A stretch of DNA of 64,000 nt. Origin: Typha latifolia. Its lineage: Eukaryota > Streptophyta > Magnoliopsida > Poales > Typhaceae. Made by a program: the position numbers and the translations under genes. Shown here piece after piece: positions 30,907-43,471 of this stretch (position 1 is the stretch's first letter; the number at the start of each line of letters is the position of its first letter). The stretch covers positions 4,774,001 to 4,838,000 of the forward strand of contig CM034109.1 in assembly GCA_019914945.1 (NCBI GenBank), in the 5' to 3' direction. The notes beneath the pieces are model-generated. The model saw nothing but the letters and a program-made list of their open reading frames with translations, did not search any database and had not been told where the DNA came from.

Positions 30907-32190
30907 ATGGTTGAAACAAGGAAGATGACATCAATAAGGAGACCTATGGAGAGCACACTGACAAGGGAGGACTCAATCCATGATGACCCTAACCGTGAGG
31001 TCAATTCCTTTGGAGCGACCACGGCAGGACCGAGTCAACCAACATCCACGAGTGCAAATATGGCTGAAATTAGGGGCTTATTCCATACATTAATGCATAG
31101 AGTTGACTCAATTCAAAAGGATCGCACTGATTTCAAGGAATATGTCAAGAACCGATTTGATTTGTTATCTCCTCGAAGGCGATCTGAGTTCCAAGAAGGA
31201 CCAGCGGTGGTACCCCATCGAACTGATACCCCACAGGTTTAGGTGCATCATGCGAGTGTCAATGATCCCCTTTTACCTATGCCCACATTTCATTCCCCAC
31301 CTCCGTTGCAAAACCCAAGACCAGCGGTGGTGGAACACGAGTGGCGTGCGGCACCGGTGCGCTTTGTCAATTAGGAGGATTGGCACTTTGAGGATGAGAT
31401 TGATCCCCATGGAGATGGTGATGGACATGCTCGAGGATTTAGAGAAGGTGATCAACTTGCACAAAGATTTAGACTCAAACCAAGGATCTTTCGCGAACCC
31501 AACAATGTTATTCGGGGGAGAACCGCACGCTTGGACTTTCCAAAATTTCAAGGCAGTGATCCAATGGATTGGGTGTTTCAAGTTGAACAATACTTTGATT
31601 GTCAAGTATAACGGAAGATGCAAAAATCCAGATGGCAAGCTTTCACCTCCAAGGAACGGCATTGCATTGGTATAGATCAATTTTTCGTGGTGGTGGATTT
31701 ATCAGATGGGCTGATTTTTGTAGGAGGATTAAATGTAGATTTGGGACTGCAGCATATGAAGATTTTGCTGCCACATTAAGCAAGATGGTTCAAAGGGCGA
31801 CCGTATTGGAGTACCAAGCTGAATTTGAGAGAGTTAGTAGCCGTTGTGAGCTACCTTGGCCCAAATGGACATTGATGAGTACATTTATTTTAGGGCTGCA
31901 GGATGAGATACAAGTGGATATTCATGCTCTTTGTCCTACTACTTTTGAGGAGGTCTTTGAGAAGGCCGTGAGAATGGAACAAAAGCATAGGGTTCTAAAG
32001 ATGGTAGCGAAAACTAATTGGGCAACCGAGATGGGTGGTTTGCACCTAGAACGCCGGCTAGAAATTCTGCGGTTTTAAAAATAACGGCTGCGAGTACTAG
32101 ACCACGACCACCTTTGAGACCTTCTTCCGATGTTAGAGGAGGCACAAGACCCCCAATTCGAACTCTCACACTTGCCTAGGTGGAGGAGCG
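30907..32190 (+). pseudogene. gag: Reina-like element 2 gag
   Basis: ATG 30907 begins MVETRKMTSIRRPMESTLTR. The N-terminus stays open to 31242 (MAEIRGLFHTLMHRVDSIQK). After frame changes the gag core is at 31599-32078 (DFCRRIKCRFGTAAYEDFA, VLEYQAEFERVSSRCE, TFILGLQDEIQVDI, EKAVRMEQKHRVLK). It parallels 14188-15358 in element 1 and keeps a stretch after FGAT that element 1 lost. A stop at 31240 and later frameshifts make it non-functional. Confidence 0.85.
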
Positions 32191-33412
32191 AAGAGCAAAG
32201 GGCCTTTGCTTTTGATGTGATGAGCATTTCAACCCCGGTCATCGGAGTACTAAACCGATCGGGAGTGTCATGCTTATCGATGGTCTTGTGAATGATGATG
32301 AGGTTGTTGATGATGAGGAGTGTCTAAAGGAGGTCCATGAGGACGCCGTTGTGGAGGGCGTTGAGGAAGATATCCAAGCTGAAATATTGATGCATGCATA
32401 TTCGGGTACTTATGCACTGAGGACGTTACGGGTAAACGGACTCGTTAGAAAGCATTGTGTGCACATCCTCGTCGATTCGGGGAGTACATATAACTTTCTA
32501 GATGAGAGGTTAGTGAGAAGATTGGGTTTGGATGCCGAACCGACCACGGGATTTGACGTTGTTATTGGAGACGGCACGAAGATTAGGGCGGAGAGCTTGT
32601 GTCACTGGGTTGGTACACTGGTGCAAGAACATGGCATCATTGTGGACTTGTATCTGTTGGTGCTGCGAGGAGTGGACATTATCCTTTGTGCTCAGTGATT
32701 ACAGAGTTTGGGAGCCCTCATATTTGATTTCTGGAGCATGTGGATGAAATCTAAACATCGAAACAAAGATGTGCGGCTAGATGGTATTCGGTCTTTGCCG
32801 ATTCCTACGATGCAGCATATGATGGGGCTGCCTTGTGTATATGATTTGGCCCATCTTCTTTAGTTAGGACCAGTAAGAGATAAGCCTCAAATGAGTTCAG
32901 GTACTACCATTGAATTATCTAATTTATTAGATAACATTTCTAGACTATTTGAGGAGCCACAGGAGTTGCCATTGAGGAGAGCGGCAGACCATCGCATAGA
33001 GATTATACCTAGGGCTGCACCGGCGAACGTGAGGCCATATCAGTATCCACATGTGCAAAAAAAAGTTATCTCAAAGATGGTAGCCGAGATGTTGGAGCAA
33101 GGTCTTATTCAACCAAGTCATAGTTCATACTCATCCCATGTGCTATTGGTGCAAAAAAATGAAGGGACATGGCATTTTTGTGTCGACTATTGGGCACTAA
33201 ACGCTATTATCGTCAAGGACTGATATCCCATTTCGGTTATTGAGGAGTTGTTGGACGAGCTTGTAGGGGTGACTATATTTAGTAAGCTTGACTTGACGGC
33301 CGGGTATCATCAAATTAGAGTTCACTTGGCGGATGTGCACAAAATTACATTTCGAACTCCGGACGGGCATTACGAGTTCCGGGTGATGCCTTTTAGTCTC
33401 ACCAATTCTCCA
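32191..33412 (+). pseudogene. pol: Reina-like element 2 protease and partial reverse transcriptase
   Basis: An acidic linker leads to an aspartic protease with VDSGSTYNFLDERLVRRLG (about 32470-32530), its active-site triplet intact. The reverse transcriptase begins near 32960 (IEIIPRAAPANVRPYQYP, EMLEQGLIQPSHSSYSSH, CVDYWALNAI) and continues after a stop at 33221 ([37 protein letters not shown]). It is cut at 33412 by LTR B before the catalytic DD box. The rest of pol is not found to the right of the LTR. Confidence 0.87.
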
Positions 33413-34942
33413 TGTAATGCCCCCGCCCGGCACGGGCACGTGCATGCCCGCGCGCCCACACGGCACGCGCGGCGCACGACAGGATGGGCGGGACCCGTCA
33501 CGCATAGATACTCTCCTATACACATACAATCATGACATCATCAAATACTACCTGCTAACATATCCATGATCACATAACCCATCACCAATTGAATCATATT
33601 ATTAACCAAATAAATTTGTTAACATATGAATATCCCAGTCCACAATAATATACATTAAACCACTATATAATCTGACAGGACCCACACAGGCCACAACAAA
33701 CCATCAAGATACAACTAAAAACGACTAATATAAGAGTACACTATGATTCGACCTATAATAGAGTATAAATATCAAATACTGGTACAACTCAATTCTTATA
33801 TAAACTATCATCTATACCGTCTCGCATCTATAGCTCACCTCATCATCGCTCTAAAATATCTTCTCAAGATATCTCAAGTCACTATCACATACCACGTATC
33901 TGAGGGGGTTCGAAAAGAAATAAAAAGAGTCATGAGCAAAAGGCTCAGTGAATAGACTTTACCCCGAATCAGTGATGTCAAACAGAGAGTAAATCATGTA
34001 CTGTATAATATGAATAAGAAAGAGCATCATGTCATGAATGAGAATATGAATGTTACTCAATAATACATAAATGAAAAATAGATAACATGTTATGTCATAA
34101 CTGATAGAATATATAATCCTCGACAATGTATAAATAAATCTCCATGTCATACCATCATCATAACTCTCTCTCAAATATGACACATGATGCATGCCGACCA
34201 TGACCATGCTATGATATCAAATGCAACCATATATAATGCATATTGATCACTCGATAATCAGGTAACCAAATGATAATGAAATCATATGCATTTCTCAACA
34301 TCACAATCATTAATCATCACTGACATCTCGGTATAATATCATCATACTAGACCACTGTGCACAGTCACCACCCGGTACCCGGTCTCAACATCATGTCTGA
34401 AGGCTCAGAGCATACTCCGCCACCCGCAAGAGTATCTCAAATATAATCATACCTCGCCACCTGCTAGGGTATCAACATCCATCCAGACCGGGCACCCACA
34501 TAGTTGATAGTTGATCGCCACATGCTAGGATAACTCGCCATATATGCCCTAACGAACGGCATGTATCCGAATGTCTGCTCCGCACACAGACTAACGACCT
34601 TGGGCATAAGGCCAATAGGATCGCGACAATGTTGAGTGATCAATCATCCACCAAGCGCGTCCTAACCCTCGCGCCCACTCGGGTATCCTCACGCTTTCTA
34701 TCAACTATCATATAAATCACATTTCATGCTTTCCTTCTAAATGACAGATCAAATGCATATATCTAGTACGATAACAAGTCAATGCATAAGAAGAATTTAG
34801 GCTCGGCTCCGACGAGCTCGGGCGAGAGAGAGAGAGAGAGAGAGAGGAGGCGGTGGAGGGGGTTGCGGCGGCGCCGGGGCCCGCCGCGGCCAGCGGGCAC
34901 GTGGCGCCCCCACCACACAAGATGCATGGGCAGCTTGCATTC
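33413..34942 (+). mobile_element. LTR B copy with internal deletion, right end truncated
   Basis: It starts TGTAATGCCCCC and follows the copy at 43472 closely for about 1.4 kb. Near 34793 it jumps to the GAGCTCGGGC(GA)n part found near 46155. It ends abruptly about 34942, where Athila-type LTR sequence starts. The flanking CTCCA at 33408-33412 is not repeated at the right side, so a recombination or deletion removed the junction. Confidence 0.8.
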
Positions 34943-36130
34943 ATTAAGTCAATTAAACAAAAAAAAGGAAAGAAAATACAAGACTCAATTTTGAAAATAA
35001 AGTAGCAAAATCACCTAAAATTTTGCTCCGTATTGATTATGTAACAACATTTAGCAAAATCAACCTAGGAATACTAACAATTACATCCACTCATATCAGC
35101 AAATCTCAAACTTTGCACTTACCCTCAGGACCTCATAATAACAATATACACAGGTAAATACTAATAAATTTTCAAAAAGCAGACATAGCTAGAGTCAATC
35201 AATCTCAAAAATGTAGGCAAGGTATCTAATTATCTTCTCATTTAGCATTAATAAACACTATAACCTTGTTGAAACTATTCATTCTCCCAAAGTCATAATA
35301 GATAAGCATGTTACAATTAAACACAAGGAGAAAAATCTATATCTGAATCACACTGGAACATCAGGGTATATATGTATAATATGTTTTATTATGATCTTAA
35401 TTTTCTTATTAACTTAACTTGGAATTTCATGATTTGGCCAATGCTAGTGTTATCTTGCTTCCTAGATGGTCCATGTAGCGAGGATTCTGCTAGTGGATTT
35501 AGCCACTAGGTGACGAGACACCCCTCGAGCATCACACCACGAACCAAAAAGGTGATATACAACTAGCAGCCATGAATTAGACATGGTAACTCTGCCTTTT
35601 GACGCGAACAATTCTCGGGTTGCTGCACAAAGGCCCGATTATTTAGAACAGAGACTATTGCTTTAACATCAATTATACTTTTTTTGCATTTCAATCAACT
35701 TGATATATTTATCAGTAGCATATTATACATTCAAGTTGTATGTGATCTGAAAGTTTCTCCTAAATAATTAGCATGAAACTCTATAATGATAGATCAAGAA
35801 TTACTAAGAATACTAGATATTTTATACCGATCCTCCCATTTATTTCAGAAACATAATGGTAACAAGACTATATTATGAGGATTGCATCACTAAAACACAT
35901 GTCCCATTAGTTTTTTGTTAAATAAGTGTATAAAAATAGAATGAAGAAAATAGGATTTATGCTTCGCTTCATCAAAACATCACTTCGTGTTTGATCCTTG
36001 CTTTCTAACCAAATTAACTCTGCTAAATACCACTACATATTCTAAGGAGCAAAAACACATAAAAAAATAGCAAAAAACAAAATATAACTATAAGAAAAAA
36101 AGAAAACACCTAAAAAAAATGAAATTCTAA
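34943..36130 (-). repeat. 3' LTR (truncated) of the Athila-like element
   Basis: 34943-35135 matches 50588-50792 (AAGTCAATTAAACAAA, CAAATCTCAAACTTTGCA). On the minus strand this LTR follows the purine-rich CAATGTAGAATTTAGATTGGGGG at about 36131-36155. Its distal end is lost at the LTR B junction. AT-rich; no gene seen. Confidence 0.7.
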
Positions 36131-37182
36131 CCCCCAATCTAAATTCTACATTGTCCTCAATATAAGAAAATAAAGCACAAAGAAAAAGATAGAATTTACC
36201 TGAGATGGATAATTTATAATACAAGCTTCCTCCTGTCAAATGCTATACATATAACAAAAATAAAAAGTCAAATAACAGTGTACAAAAAGAATCTCTAGCA
36301 AATATAGAGATCAACCTTGATAATTAGGATCTTTTAGAAGTGCATATTCTACTTCTAGGTTGCGCAATTCTAAAAATGGTTTAAACCTTTGACCATTCAC
36401 CTTAAATACCTCACCATTTTTAGGGTTTTCAATTTCGACAGCTCCATAAGGATAGACAGTGCATTGCGTATAGTAAAAGGGCCCGTCCACTTATTTCTTA
36501 ATTTCCTAGGAAAAAGATGTAAACGCAAATTATGAAGTTGGACTTTCTCAAAATGTGTTTACCAAGACTAAATGATTTTCTCAAAATATGTTTATCATGA
36601 TATTATTTCATTTTATCCTTATAGCTTTTAGCACAGTCATAAGCATCATTTCTAATTTTCTCTAACTCATTCAATTGTAATTTCCTATGAGCACCTGCCT
36701 TATCAAGATCAAAATTGAATTGCTTAATTGCCCAATAAGCTCAATGTTCTAACTCTACATAAAGGTGACAAGCCTTAGCAAACACAATTCGATATGTGGA
36801 CATCTCAATAGGAGTTTTAAATGCAGTCTGATATACCTACAATGCATCACTAAGCCTTAAGGACCAATTTTTCCTAGTGTGGTTAACCATCTTCTCCAAA
36901 ATTCTTTTGATCTCTCTATTTGGTATCTTGACCTAGCTGCTAGTCTGGGTGTGATAGGGAGTGACAACTTTATGCATGGTAGAATATTTAATCATAAGTC
37001 TTTTAAAAATTTGATTGGAAAAATGTTTCCCCCTATCGCTTACAATGGCACGAGACAAACCAAAACGAGCAAAAACATTGTCTTTCAAAATTTTGATTAC
37101 AACTTTGTGATCATTTGTTCTATAAGCTATGGCTTCAACCCATTTTAAAACATAATCTACAATAACAAGAATGTACTCATAA
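36131..37182 (-). pseudogene. pol: Athila-like integrase, C-terminal part, and polypurine tract
   Basis: On the minus strand from 37182: [69 protein letters not shown], then [27 protein letters not shown]. This is the Athila/Tat integrase core and tail. The final Glu-bearing motif reads PNREIK. Stops and at least one frameshift near 36500-36740 break the tail. The N-terminal zinc-binding half lies at 41473-41790, on the other side of a TSD-flanked insertion. Confidence 0.85.
37178..37182. repeat. Target site duplication CATAA, left
   Basis: CATAA at 37178-37182 recurs at 41468-41472, bounding the insertion 37183-41467 in the Athila-like integrase. Confidence 0.85.
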
Positions 37183-39719
37183 TGGTACGATCTCCCCTTG
37201 GGTTAAGGTTTGATCTATCCCGTTTTCAGATCTGGATAGAATCGTATATGAAACTTTAGTAGAGGTTTCCTGAAGTTATAACCGTTGGATCAATGTAAAA
37301 TTTGGATATGTTCTAGCCCTGGAAAATATCTTTCCAACGGATCTAATGTTAGGAAAATCGGACAACGAGATCTGGAGATATTGTCAGATAAGTAGACGAA
37401 CATCAGGGAGTCCGTTCTATGGATCCGTGGATGGAGGCATGAGATCCTAGGTGGATTATGGAGGTGGTAGGCCGGTGGTAATGTGGTGGCACTTGTGAGT
37501 AAGGTGGAAGGATTATGGATGATGAAAAGGGTTAGGGTAAGTGTGACACCCAACTCTAAACACGTGCATGACACGAGCCCACACGGCACGTGCGTAGCAC
37601 CTGTCTATTTGGTTAGATACCAACAATCAAATAAATCTGTAGCAACATCATAATTTTATCCACAACCTCTAAATTAAGAATAACTCAAGTCTAACTGTCA
37701 ACAGCATACAAATAACCCTACATGGGCTCTACATAGGCCACAACACATCATCAAGAGCTTTTCACAACTATACATCCACAATAGTAGTTTATATAGAATT
37801 ATACAAGTACAATATCACCTGCTAAAATATAAGACAAGGATACAGATACACTTTGGAGGATGTCCACTAGTACATTGGATAGGATAACTCATCTAGCAGA
37901 AAACACTAACCACCCTCTACTCCTCACTCACCGGCAAAACCTCTAAGGGAGTATCCTGCTCCTCTCGTTCACCTGGGTTTTTGGAAGAGGGAAAACAAGA
38001 GAGTCACGAGCAAAAGGCTCAGTGAATAGACCTTACCCCGAATCAGTGAAACCAAACAGAGAGTAAATCAAGTACTGGATAATATAAATCAGAAAGAGTA
38101 TCATGTTATGAATGAGTAAATGAATGTGTCATCAATACTACATAAATGAAATATAGATAACATGTCATGTCATAATTGATAAAAATACATAATCCTCGAC
38201 AATGAATAAATAGATCACCACGTCATATGATCATCAATCTCTCTATCAAATATGACACATGATGCATGCCGACTATGACAATGCTATGATATCAGATACA
38301 ATCATATATGATGTATATTGACCACTCAATAATCAGGTATGTCAGCTAATAATGACATCATATGCATTTCTTAACATCACGATCATCACCGACATCTCGG
38401 TATAATACCATCATACTAGACCACTGTGCACAGTCAACACCCGGTACCCGATCTCAACATCATGCCCGAAGGCTCAGAGCATACTCTGCCATCCGCAAGG
38501 AGTATCTCAAATATAATCATACCCTGCCATCCGCTAGGATATCAACATCCATCCAGACCGGGCACCCTTCTAACTGATAGAAATCTCGTGAGGATAACTC
38601 GCCACATATGCCCAGCGAACGGCATGTGTCCGAATGTCTGCTGCGCACACAGACTAACGACCTCGGACGTAAGGCCAACAGGATCGCGACCATGTCGAGC
38701 GATCAATCATCCACCAAGCGCGTCCTAACCCTCGCGCCCACTCGGGTATCCTCACGCTTTCTATCAACTATCCTATCAATCACATTTCATGCTTTCCTTC
38801 TAAATGACAGATCATATGCATATATCCATTACGATAACAAGTCAATGCATAACAGGAATTTAGGTGGAATAGGAATCAAGAGCAAAATGATGTAATGCAA
38901 ACTCCAACCATGTATCTAACACATGCATACTCATGCTAATCTATCACATGCATACTCATGATAGAAATCATCCCGACATAAAACCATAACAGCATAATCA
39001 TCTCCAATCATCTCGATATATCACCAATGTACTCATATCCCAGATCAGTCTAATCAAATGCATGATAAAATATGCTTGACTGAAATCATCACTATATAAA
39101 GTCATATAATCATGCTGGAAGCCAAATTATGCATGTACATAATATGTAATATATCCTAATTTGAGAAAGGTATCTAGGGGATAAGACTACTCACACCACT
39201 GCAATTATCAAACCACCACTCGTTCACGCTGCTACGATAACGATCAAGCCTCGATAGCTAAGTCCACAGGGTCTTGAACAGGGGGGTCAGGATCTGAAAT
39301 TATTTGTAACAAATATGTCAGTCTTTTTATTAATTAAAATTAACCCGACAAAAAGACAGTTTCTTGTTGTAAGTATGTACTCTTCATTTCTATATTTGGT
39401 TCGTTATTTATTAATCATAATTATATTATTTAATAGTGTATTTAAAATATATTTTATCTGTCTATTATTCTCTTTGATAATTAAGAAAATAAGAATTAAG
39501 TTACTGCAAATAATTACGTAAGAATATACGTATATAACCCTAATAATTACTATTACCTACTTAGGATTAAAATAATAATTTATATTGCAGGTATTTTACT
39601 AAACATGATATAATTAGAATGATATACTAACTATGATATGATTATATTTAATTTGTACAACTTAAATACATTAAATTAACCAAGCTAAACTAATTGTGCA
39701 CATATATATATATATATAG

Positions 39720-39810
39720 TGCTGGGCTCAGCCTAGCACCATGCACAGCAAGGCGCTGGGCCGAGCCCAGCGCCTGGCGCTGCAAGGGCGCTGGGCCGAG
39801 CCCAGCACCA
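39720..39810. repeat. GC-rich palindromes in LTR D
   Basis: GGCGCTGGGC-CGA-GCCCAGCGCC at 39752-39774 is a perfect 10-bp stem. Similar GCTGGGC/GCCCAGC stems lie on either side (39720-39741 and 39790-39809). Confidence 0.85.
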
Positions 39811-40023
39811 CTTGCAGGGTGCAGCTAGAGGAGAGAAGAGAAGGAGGAGGAGGAGAGGAAGAAGAAAGAGAAAAAGAAGAAGAAGAAGAAAGAAAAAGGA
39901 AGAAGAGGGTTGGGCCATAGGGGAGGGGTGCGGCCGCTGGTGGCCACTCAGCGGCCGGCCTCTCGCCGACGGCTCAATCCTCCGGCGGTTCCGAAAGGAA
40001 GCCGACAAGGAGGAAAAGAGAAA

Positions 40024-40165
40024 TAGAGAGAGAGAGGTGGAGAGAGAGAGGGAGAGAGAGAGAGGGAGAGAGAGAGAGAGAGGGAGGGAGGCTCACCGGA
40101 GTTAGGGGAGGTGGCGGCGGCAGTGGGTAGAGAGAGAGTGTTTGAGAGAGAGAGAGAGAGAGAGA
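40024..40165. repeat. (GA)n microsatellites in LTR D
   Basis: Two purine runs of AG/GA with occasional G interruptions, at 40024-40087 and 40131-40167. Reading frames through them give Arg/Glu- or Ser/Leu-rich products and are regarded as artefacts. Confidence 0.9.
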
Positions 40166-40457
40166 GGAAGGTCAAAGATAGCTCGAAAGAGAAAAAGAGA
40201 GAGAGAGGAAGAAAAGGGAGAGAGAGGCAGTGGGGAGGAAGGCTGCGGCGGCGGCGGGGGCCCACCGCGCCAGTTGGCTCGGCCAGGTTGGCCAGGCCAT
40301 GGCTTGGGGCGCGTGGCGCCCATCTCCGTTGCCACTGCATGGCACGACAGCTCGTGCCATGTAGTGCAGAAATTTTGATTTTTTTTTTTTTTTTTTTTTT
40401 TTAACCTTCGGTTATTACATTTTCCTTTCCCCCTTATAAAAATTTCGACCTCGAAAT

Positions 40458-40991
40458 TTACATACCTCTAAACAATTCTGGATATTTGGATCGTATCTCA
40501 TCTTCACGTTCCCAAGAAGCCTCTTCTACTGCATGGTTCCTCCACAGGATTTTTACTAAGGGTATAACTTTTGTTCTTAGTACTTTATCTCTTCTAGCAA
40601 GGACCTTCACAGGCTGCTCTTCATATGATAAATTTTGCTGCAGCTGAACTGGTTCATAATGAATCACATGTGAAGGATCTGATATATATTTCCTTAGTAC
40701 TGACACGTGGAACACATTATGAATTTGAGCTAAATCAGGGGGTAAAGCTACTCTATAAGCTACAGGCCCCACTCGTCCAAGAATCTCATAAGGTCCTATA
40801 TACCTAGGACTTAACTTTCCTTTCTTTCCAAAACGAAACACACCCTTCCAAGGTGAAACTCTTAAGAACACTTTATCTCCAACCTGAAACTCCAAATCAC
40901 GCCTCCTATTATCAGCATAACTTTTCTGTCTACTTTGTGCCACCTTCATATGTTCTCTAATTATCTTTATCTTCTCAACTGTAGCTTGCAC
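40458..40991 (-). pseudogene. pol: Tekay-like integrase C-terminus with chromodomain (fragment)
   Basis: This is the best preserved retroelement frame in the window, with about 177 codons open on the minus strand. Residues 20-50 (RQKSYADNRRRDLEFQVGD, VFLRVSPWKG) and the GPY/F motif GPYEI at 66-70 are the integrase tail. Residues 127-174 form a chromodomain ending in LVKILWRNHAVEEASWE and KYPELF, the Tekay/Del type. The frame opens without an ATG at the junction near 40991, where LTR C sequence starts, so the protein is 5'-truncated. The stop is at 40458-40460, and LTR D follows after the polypurine tract. The chromodomain aromatic cage cannot be judged from this alone. Confidence 0.88.
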
Positions 40992-41189
40992 TAGTATTGA
41001 GTGGCCGATCGAGGAAGGCTAGAAGCGGTGGAGCTGGGGAATGAGAGAACGAAAGAGAAGGAGAAGAAGAAGCTTAGGGCAAAACTCAATTCATTCAATA
41101 ATTCCTTTTTGGAGCCATCCACATCTTACGAGGCTAATCAAACAATTCAAAAATGATAATTATTAACCCTAGAAATAGTGGATTTTTGT

Positions 41190-41362
41190 CGACCGCGTTC
41201 GAACGCACAAAAAACATTCTTTGCCGATGTGAACGTGATGCAAGCATTCGAACGCGCCAGACCGCGTTCGAACGCACATTTCGCATTCTCTATTTTTGTT
41301 AACCTGATATAGGCATTCGTAAGCGCATTCGAACGTGCCCACCCGCATTCGAACGCAACCTA
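41190..41362. repeat. GCGTTCGAACGC-type palindromes in the solo Reina-type LTR
   Basis: Copies include ACCGCGTTCGAACGCAC (twice), GGCATTCGTAAGCGCATTCGAACGTG and CCCGCATTCGAACGCAAC. Confidence 0.88.
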
Positions 41363-41472
41363 CAGAAATCTTATTTTTCTCTGAATAAAACACTAGAACA
41401 ATAAGAAAAGACACCCATAAGGTGTATCCATGCTTGAGACGACACCGGTGAAATCCGAATCGTATCACATAA

Positions 41473-41790
41473 CTAAAATAATTTGGAAATGGTCCCATGA
41501 AACCTATACCTCAGACATAAAAATTTCAATAATTAAAATCGGATTAAGCGGCAACATGTTCCTCTTTGAAATGCTTCCTAGCTTTTGACATCTTTCACAA
41601 ACTTTGCAATATGATGAACATCACGAAAGATGGAGGGCCAATAAGACCCACATTGCAAAATATTTGCAGCAGTCTTTTTAGAGCTAAAATGACCCCTACA
41701 AGCTTGATTATGACAAAAGGAAATGATTTTATGAAAATTTTCATCAGACACACATCTCCTAATGATTTGATCTAAGCAATACTTAAACAA
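41473..41790 (-). pseudogene. pol: Athila-like integrase N-terminal zinc-binding part
   Basis: On the minus strand: YCLDQIIRRCVSDE, ISFCHNQACRGHFSSKKTA, ILQCGSYWPSIFRDVH, then a short frame MGPFPNYFSY. These are the region before the HHCC domain, the zinc-binding residues and the start of the core (FMGPFPNS-like). A stop follows KDVKS. The frame is cut at 41472 by the insertion and continues at 37182. Confidence 0.85.
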
Positions 41791-41931
41791 GTATGGGTCA
41801 TGCCAGAAAAAGAACTTGACCTCAGCTAAAAATTTGGACTTATCTTGCTTGGTCCAATGTGGAGGTATTTGACCAGTAATAAGATAGTTGACAATATCAG
41901 CATACCATGGTAGTTAAGAAACACTCATTAC

Positions 41932-42300
41932 CTACTCATTAGGAAAAGATTCAGATATTGGTTTGGATTCGTAAGATGATTCTAGGATAAGCCTAGATAA
42001 GTGATCTTCGACAATATTTTCAGAACCTTTCTTGTCCCTAATTTCAAGATCAAGTTTTTGTAGCAATAGAATCCAACGAATTAAATGGGCTTTAGCATAC
42101 TTTTTAGAGAGAAGGTACTTAAGTACTACATGATCATAATAGATGATGATTTTAGACCCTAAGAGGTAGGATCTAAATTTATCTAAAGCAAACACAACTG
42201 CTAGCAACTCTTTCTCAGTAGTGGAATAATTTAGTTGTGCCTTATTCAGGGTTTTAGTAGCATAATAGATCACATGTGGTAACCTATTAAACCCGTTGTC
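41932..42300 (-). pseudogene. pol: Athila-like RNase H
   Basis: The minus-strand frame reads YYATKTLNKAQLNYSTTEKELLAVVFALDKFRSYLLGSKIIIYYDH. It has the ATKTL..AQ.NY.TTEKELLAVV signature of Ty3/gypsy RNase H, Athila type, ending DHLSRL. The expected Asp of the YTDH-like motif reads YYDH here. Upstream coding continues toward the reverse transcriptase with stops. Confidence 0.88.
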
Positions 42301-43471
42301 CTAAAACCGCTCCAATTGCATAGTCAGATGCATTGCACATAATCTCAAAAGGCTCATCCCAATTTGGTGGTTGAATGATAGGAGCAGAAGTCAATTCAGT
42401 TTTTAACCACTAAAAACTCTTAAGACATTCTTCATTGAAGACAAACTGGGAATCATTGGCCAGTAAATTACATAAAGGTCGTGATATCTTACTGAAGTTC
42501 TTAATAAATCATCGGTAAAAACCCCCATGACCCAAAAATGATTGGATTTCCTTCACAGTTTGAGGTGAAGGAAGGTTAGAGATTAAGTCAACTTTAGCCT
42601 TATCGACTGTCCCAAAACAATTCCTTTCTTCACCATAAAGTGACATTTTTCCCAATTAAGCACTAGGCTTTTCTCTCTGCACCTTTCTAAGACTAGAGAT
42701 AGGTGGTGTAAGCATTCATCAAATGATGATCCAAAGACAGAAAAGTTATTCATAAAAACTTCCAAGAATTGTTCTACCATATCTGAGAATATGCTAATCA
42801 TGCACCTTTGAAAGGTACTAGGACATTATATAACCCAAAAGACATGCGATGATAGGCAAATGTTCCAAAGGGGCAAGTAAATGTGGTCTTCTTTTGACCC
42901 TCAGATACCATAGGGATTTGGTTATAGATAGAATAACCATCTAAAAAATAATAATAAGCATGTTCGGCTAACATTTCAAGCATCTGATCAATGAAAGGAA
43001 GGGGAAAATGATCATTCCTAGTTACAAGATTAAGTTTTCGGTAGTCATTGCAAACACGCCACCCTATTTGAACACGAGCGGGTACTAACTCATCTTTCTT
43101 ATTCTACACTACCGTAATGCTAGACTTCTTAGGCACAATATGAATTGGACTCACCCATGCACTATCCAAAATTGGGTAAATGATACCCGCATCCAATAAT
43201 TTTAGCACTTCAGCTCTAATAATATCCTTCATCATAGGATTTAACCTCCGTTGTAGTTCACGAGAGTTTTTTGCATTTTCCTCCAAATGGATTCGATGCA
43301 TAACCACATCAGGATTAATTCCCTTGTTATCAGCTATTGTCCATCCTATAGCTTCCTTGTATTCTTTTAAGACACTCACAAGATTTCCCTCCTATTCCTT
43401 ACCCAAATCAGATGCTATAATAATAGGAAGAGTTTCAGAAGAGCCTAAAAACACATACTTAAGAGTATTAG
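42301..43471 (-). pseudogene. pol: Athila-like reverse transcriptase
   Basis: Minus-strand motifs in order: KEYKEAIGWTIADNKGI, HRIHLEENAKNSRE, VLKLLDAGIIYPILDSAWVS (43104-43379); then FIDQMLEMLAEHAYYYFLDGYSIYNQIPM, TFTCPFGTFAYHRMSFGL (42798-42983); then the catalytic region FMNNFSVFG at 42720-42760. The usual FMDDFSVFG box has both Asp replaced by Asn, so polymerase activity is lost. Stops separate the blocks. The upstream end is interrupted by LTR B at 43472. Confidence 0.9.
43467..43471. repeat. Target site duplication ATTAG, left
   Basis: ATTAG recurs at 46557-46561, bounding the LTR B insertion. Confidence 0.88.

Larger units (their letters stand above)
37542..40419 (-). repeat. LTR D, 3' LTR of a Tekay-like element
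   Basis: The 2,878-bp LTR has plus-strand ends TGTGACACCC and GGTTATTACA. On the minus strand it directly follows the purine tract AAGGGGGAAAGGAAAA at 40420-40435. It is related to LTR B across 37980-38900. It contains GC-rich hairpins at 39720-39810, (GA)n runs and a T run of about 24 at 40379-40402. No conserved gene is seen. Confidence 0.8.
37183..41467 (-). mobile_element. Solo Reina-type LTR inserted in Athila-like integrase, itself split
   Basis: On the minus strand the insertion begins TGATACGATTCGG (41467) and ends GATCGTACCA (37183), flanked by CATAA. The LTR parts are 37183-37541 and about 40999-41467. Together they are about 830 bp, the length of LTR C at 18916-19738, so it is best read as a solo LTR. 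The interior 37542-40998 is a later Tekay-type insertion. Confidence 0.8.

Noticed and set aside
40102..40404. Arg/Glu- and Ser/Leu-rich frames in GA-rich DNA (also 45940-46561 and 34782-34994)
   Set aside because: Low-complexity translation of (GA)n microsatellites in LTRs, open on both strands.
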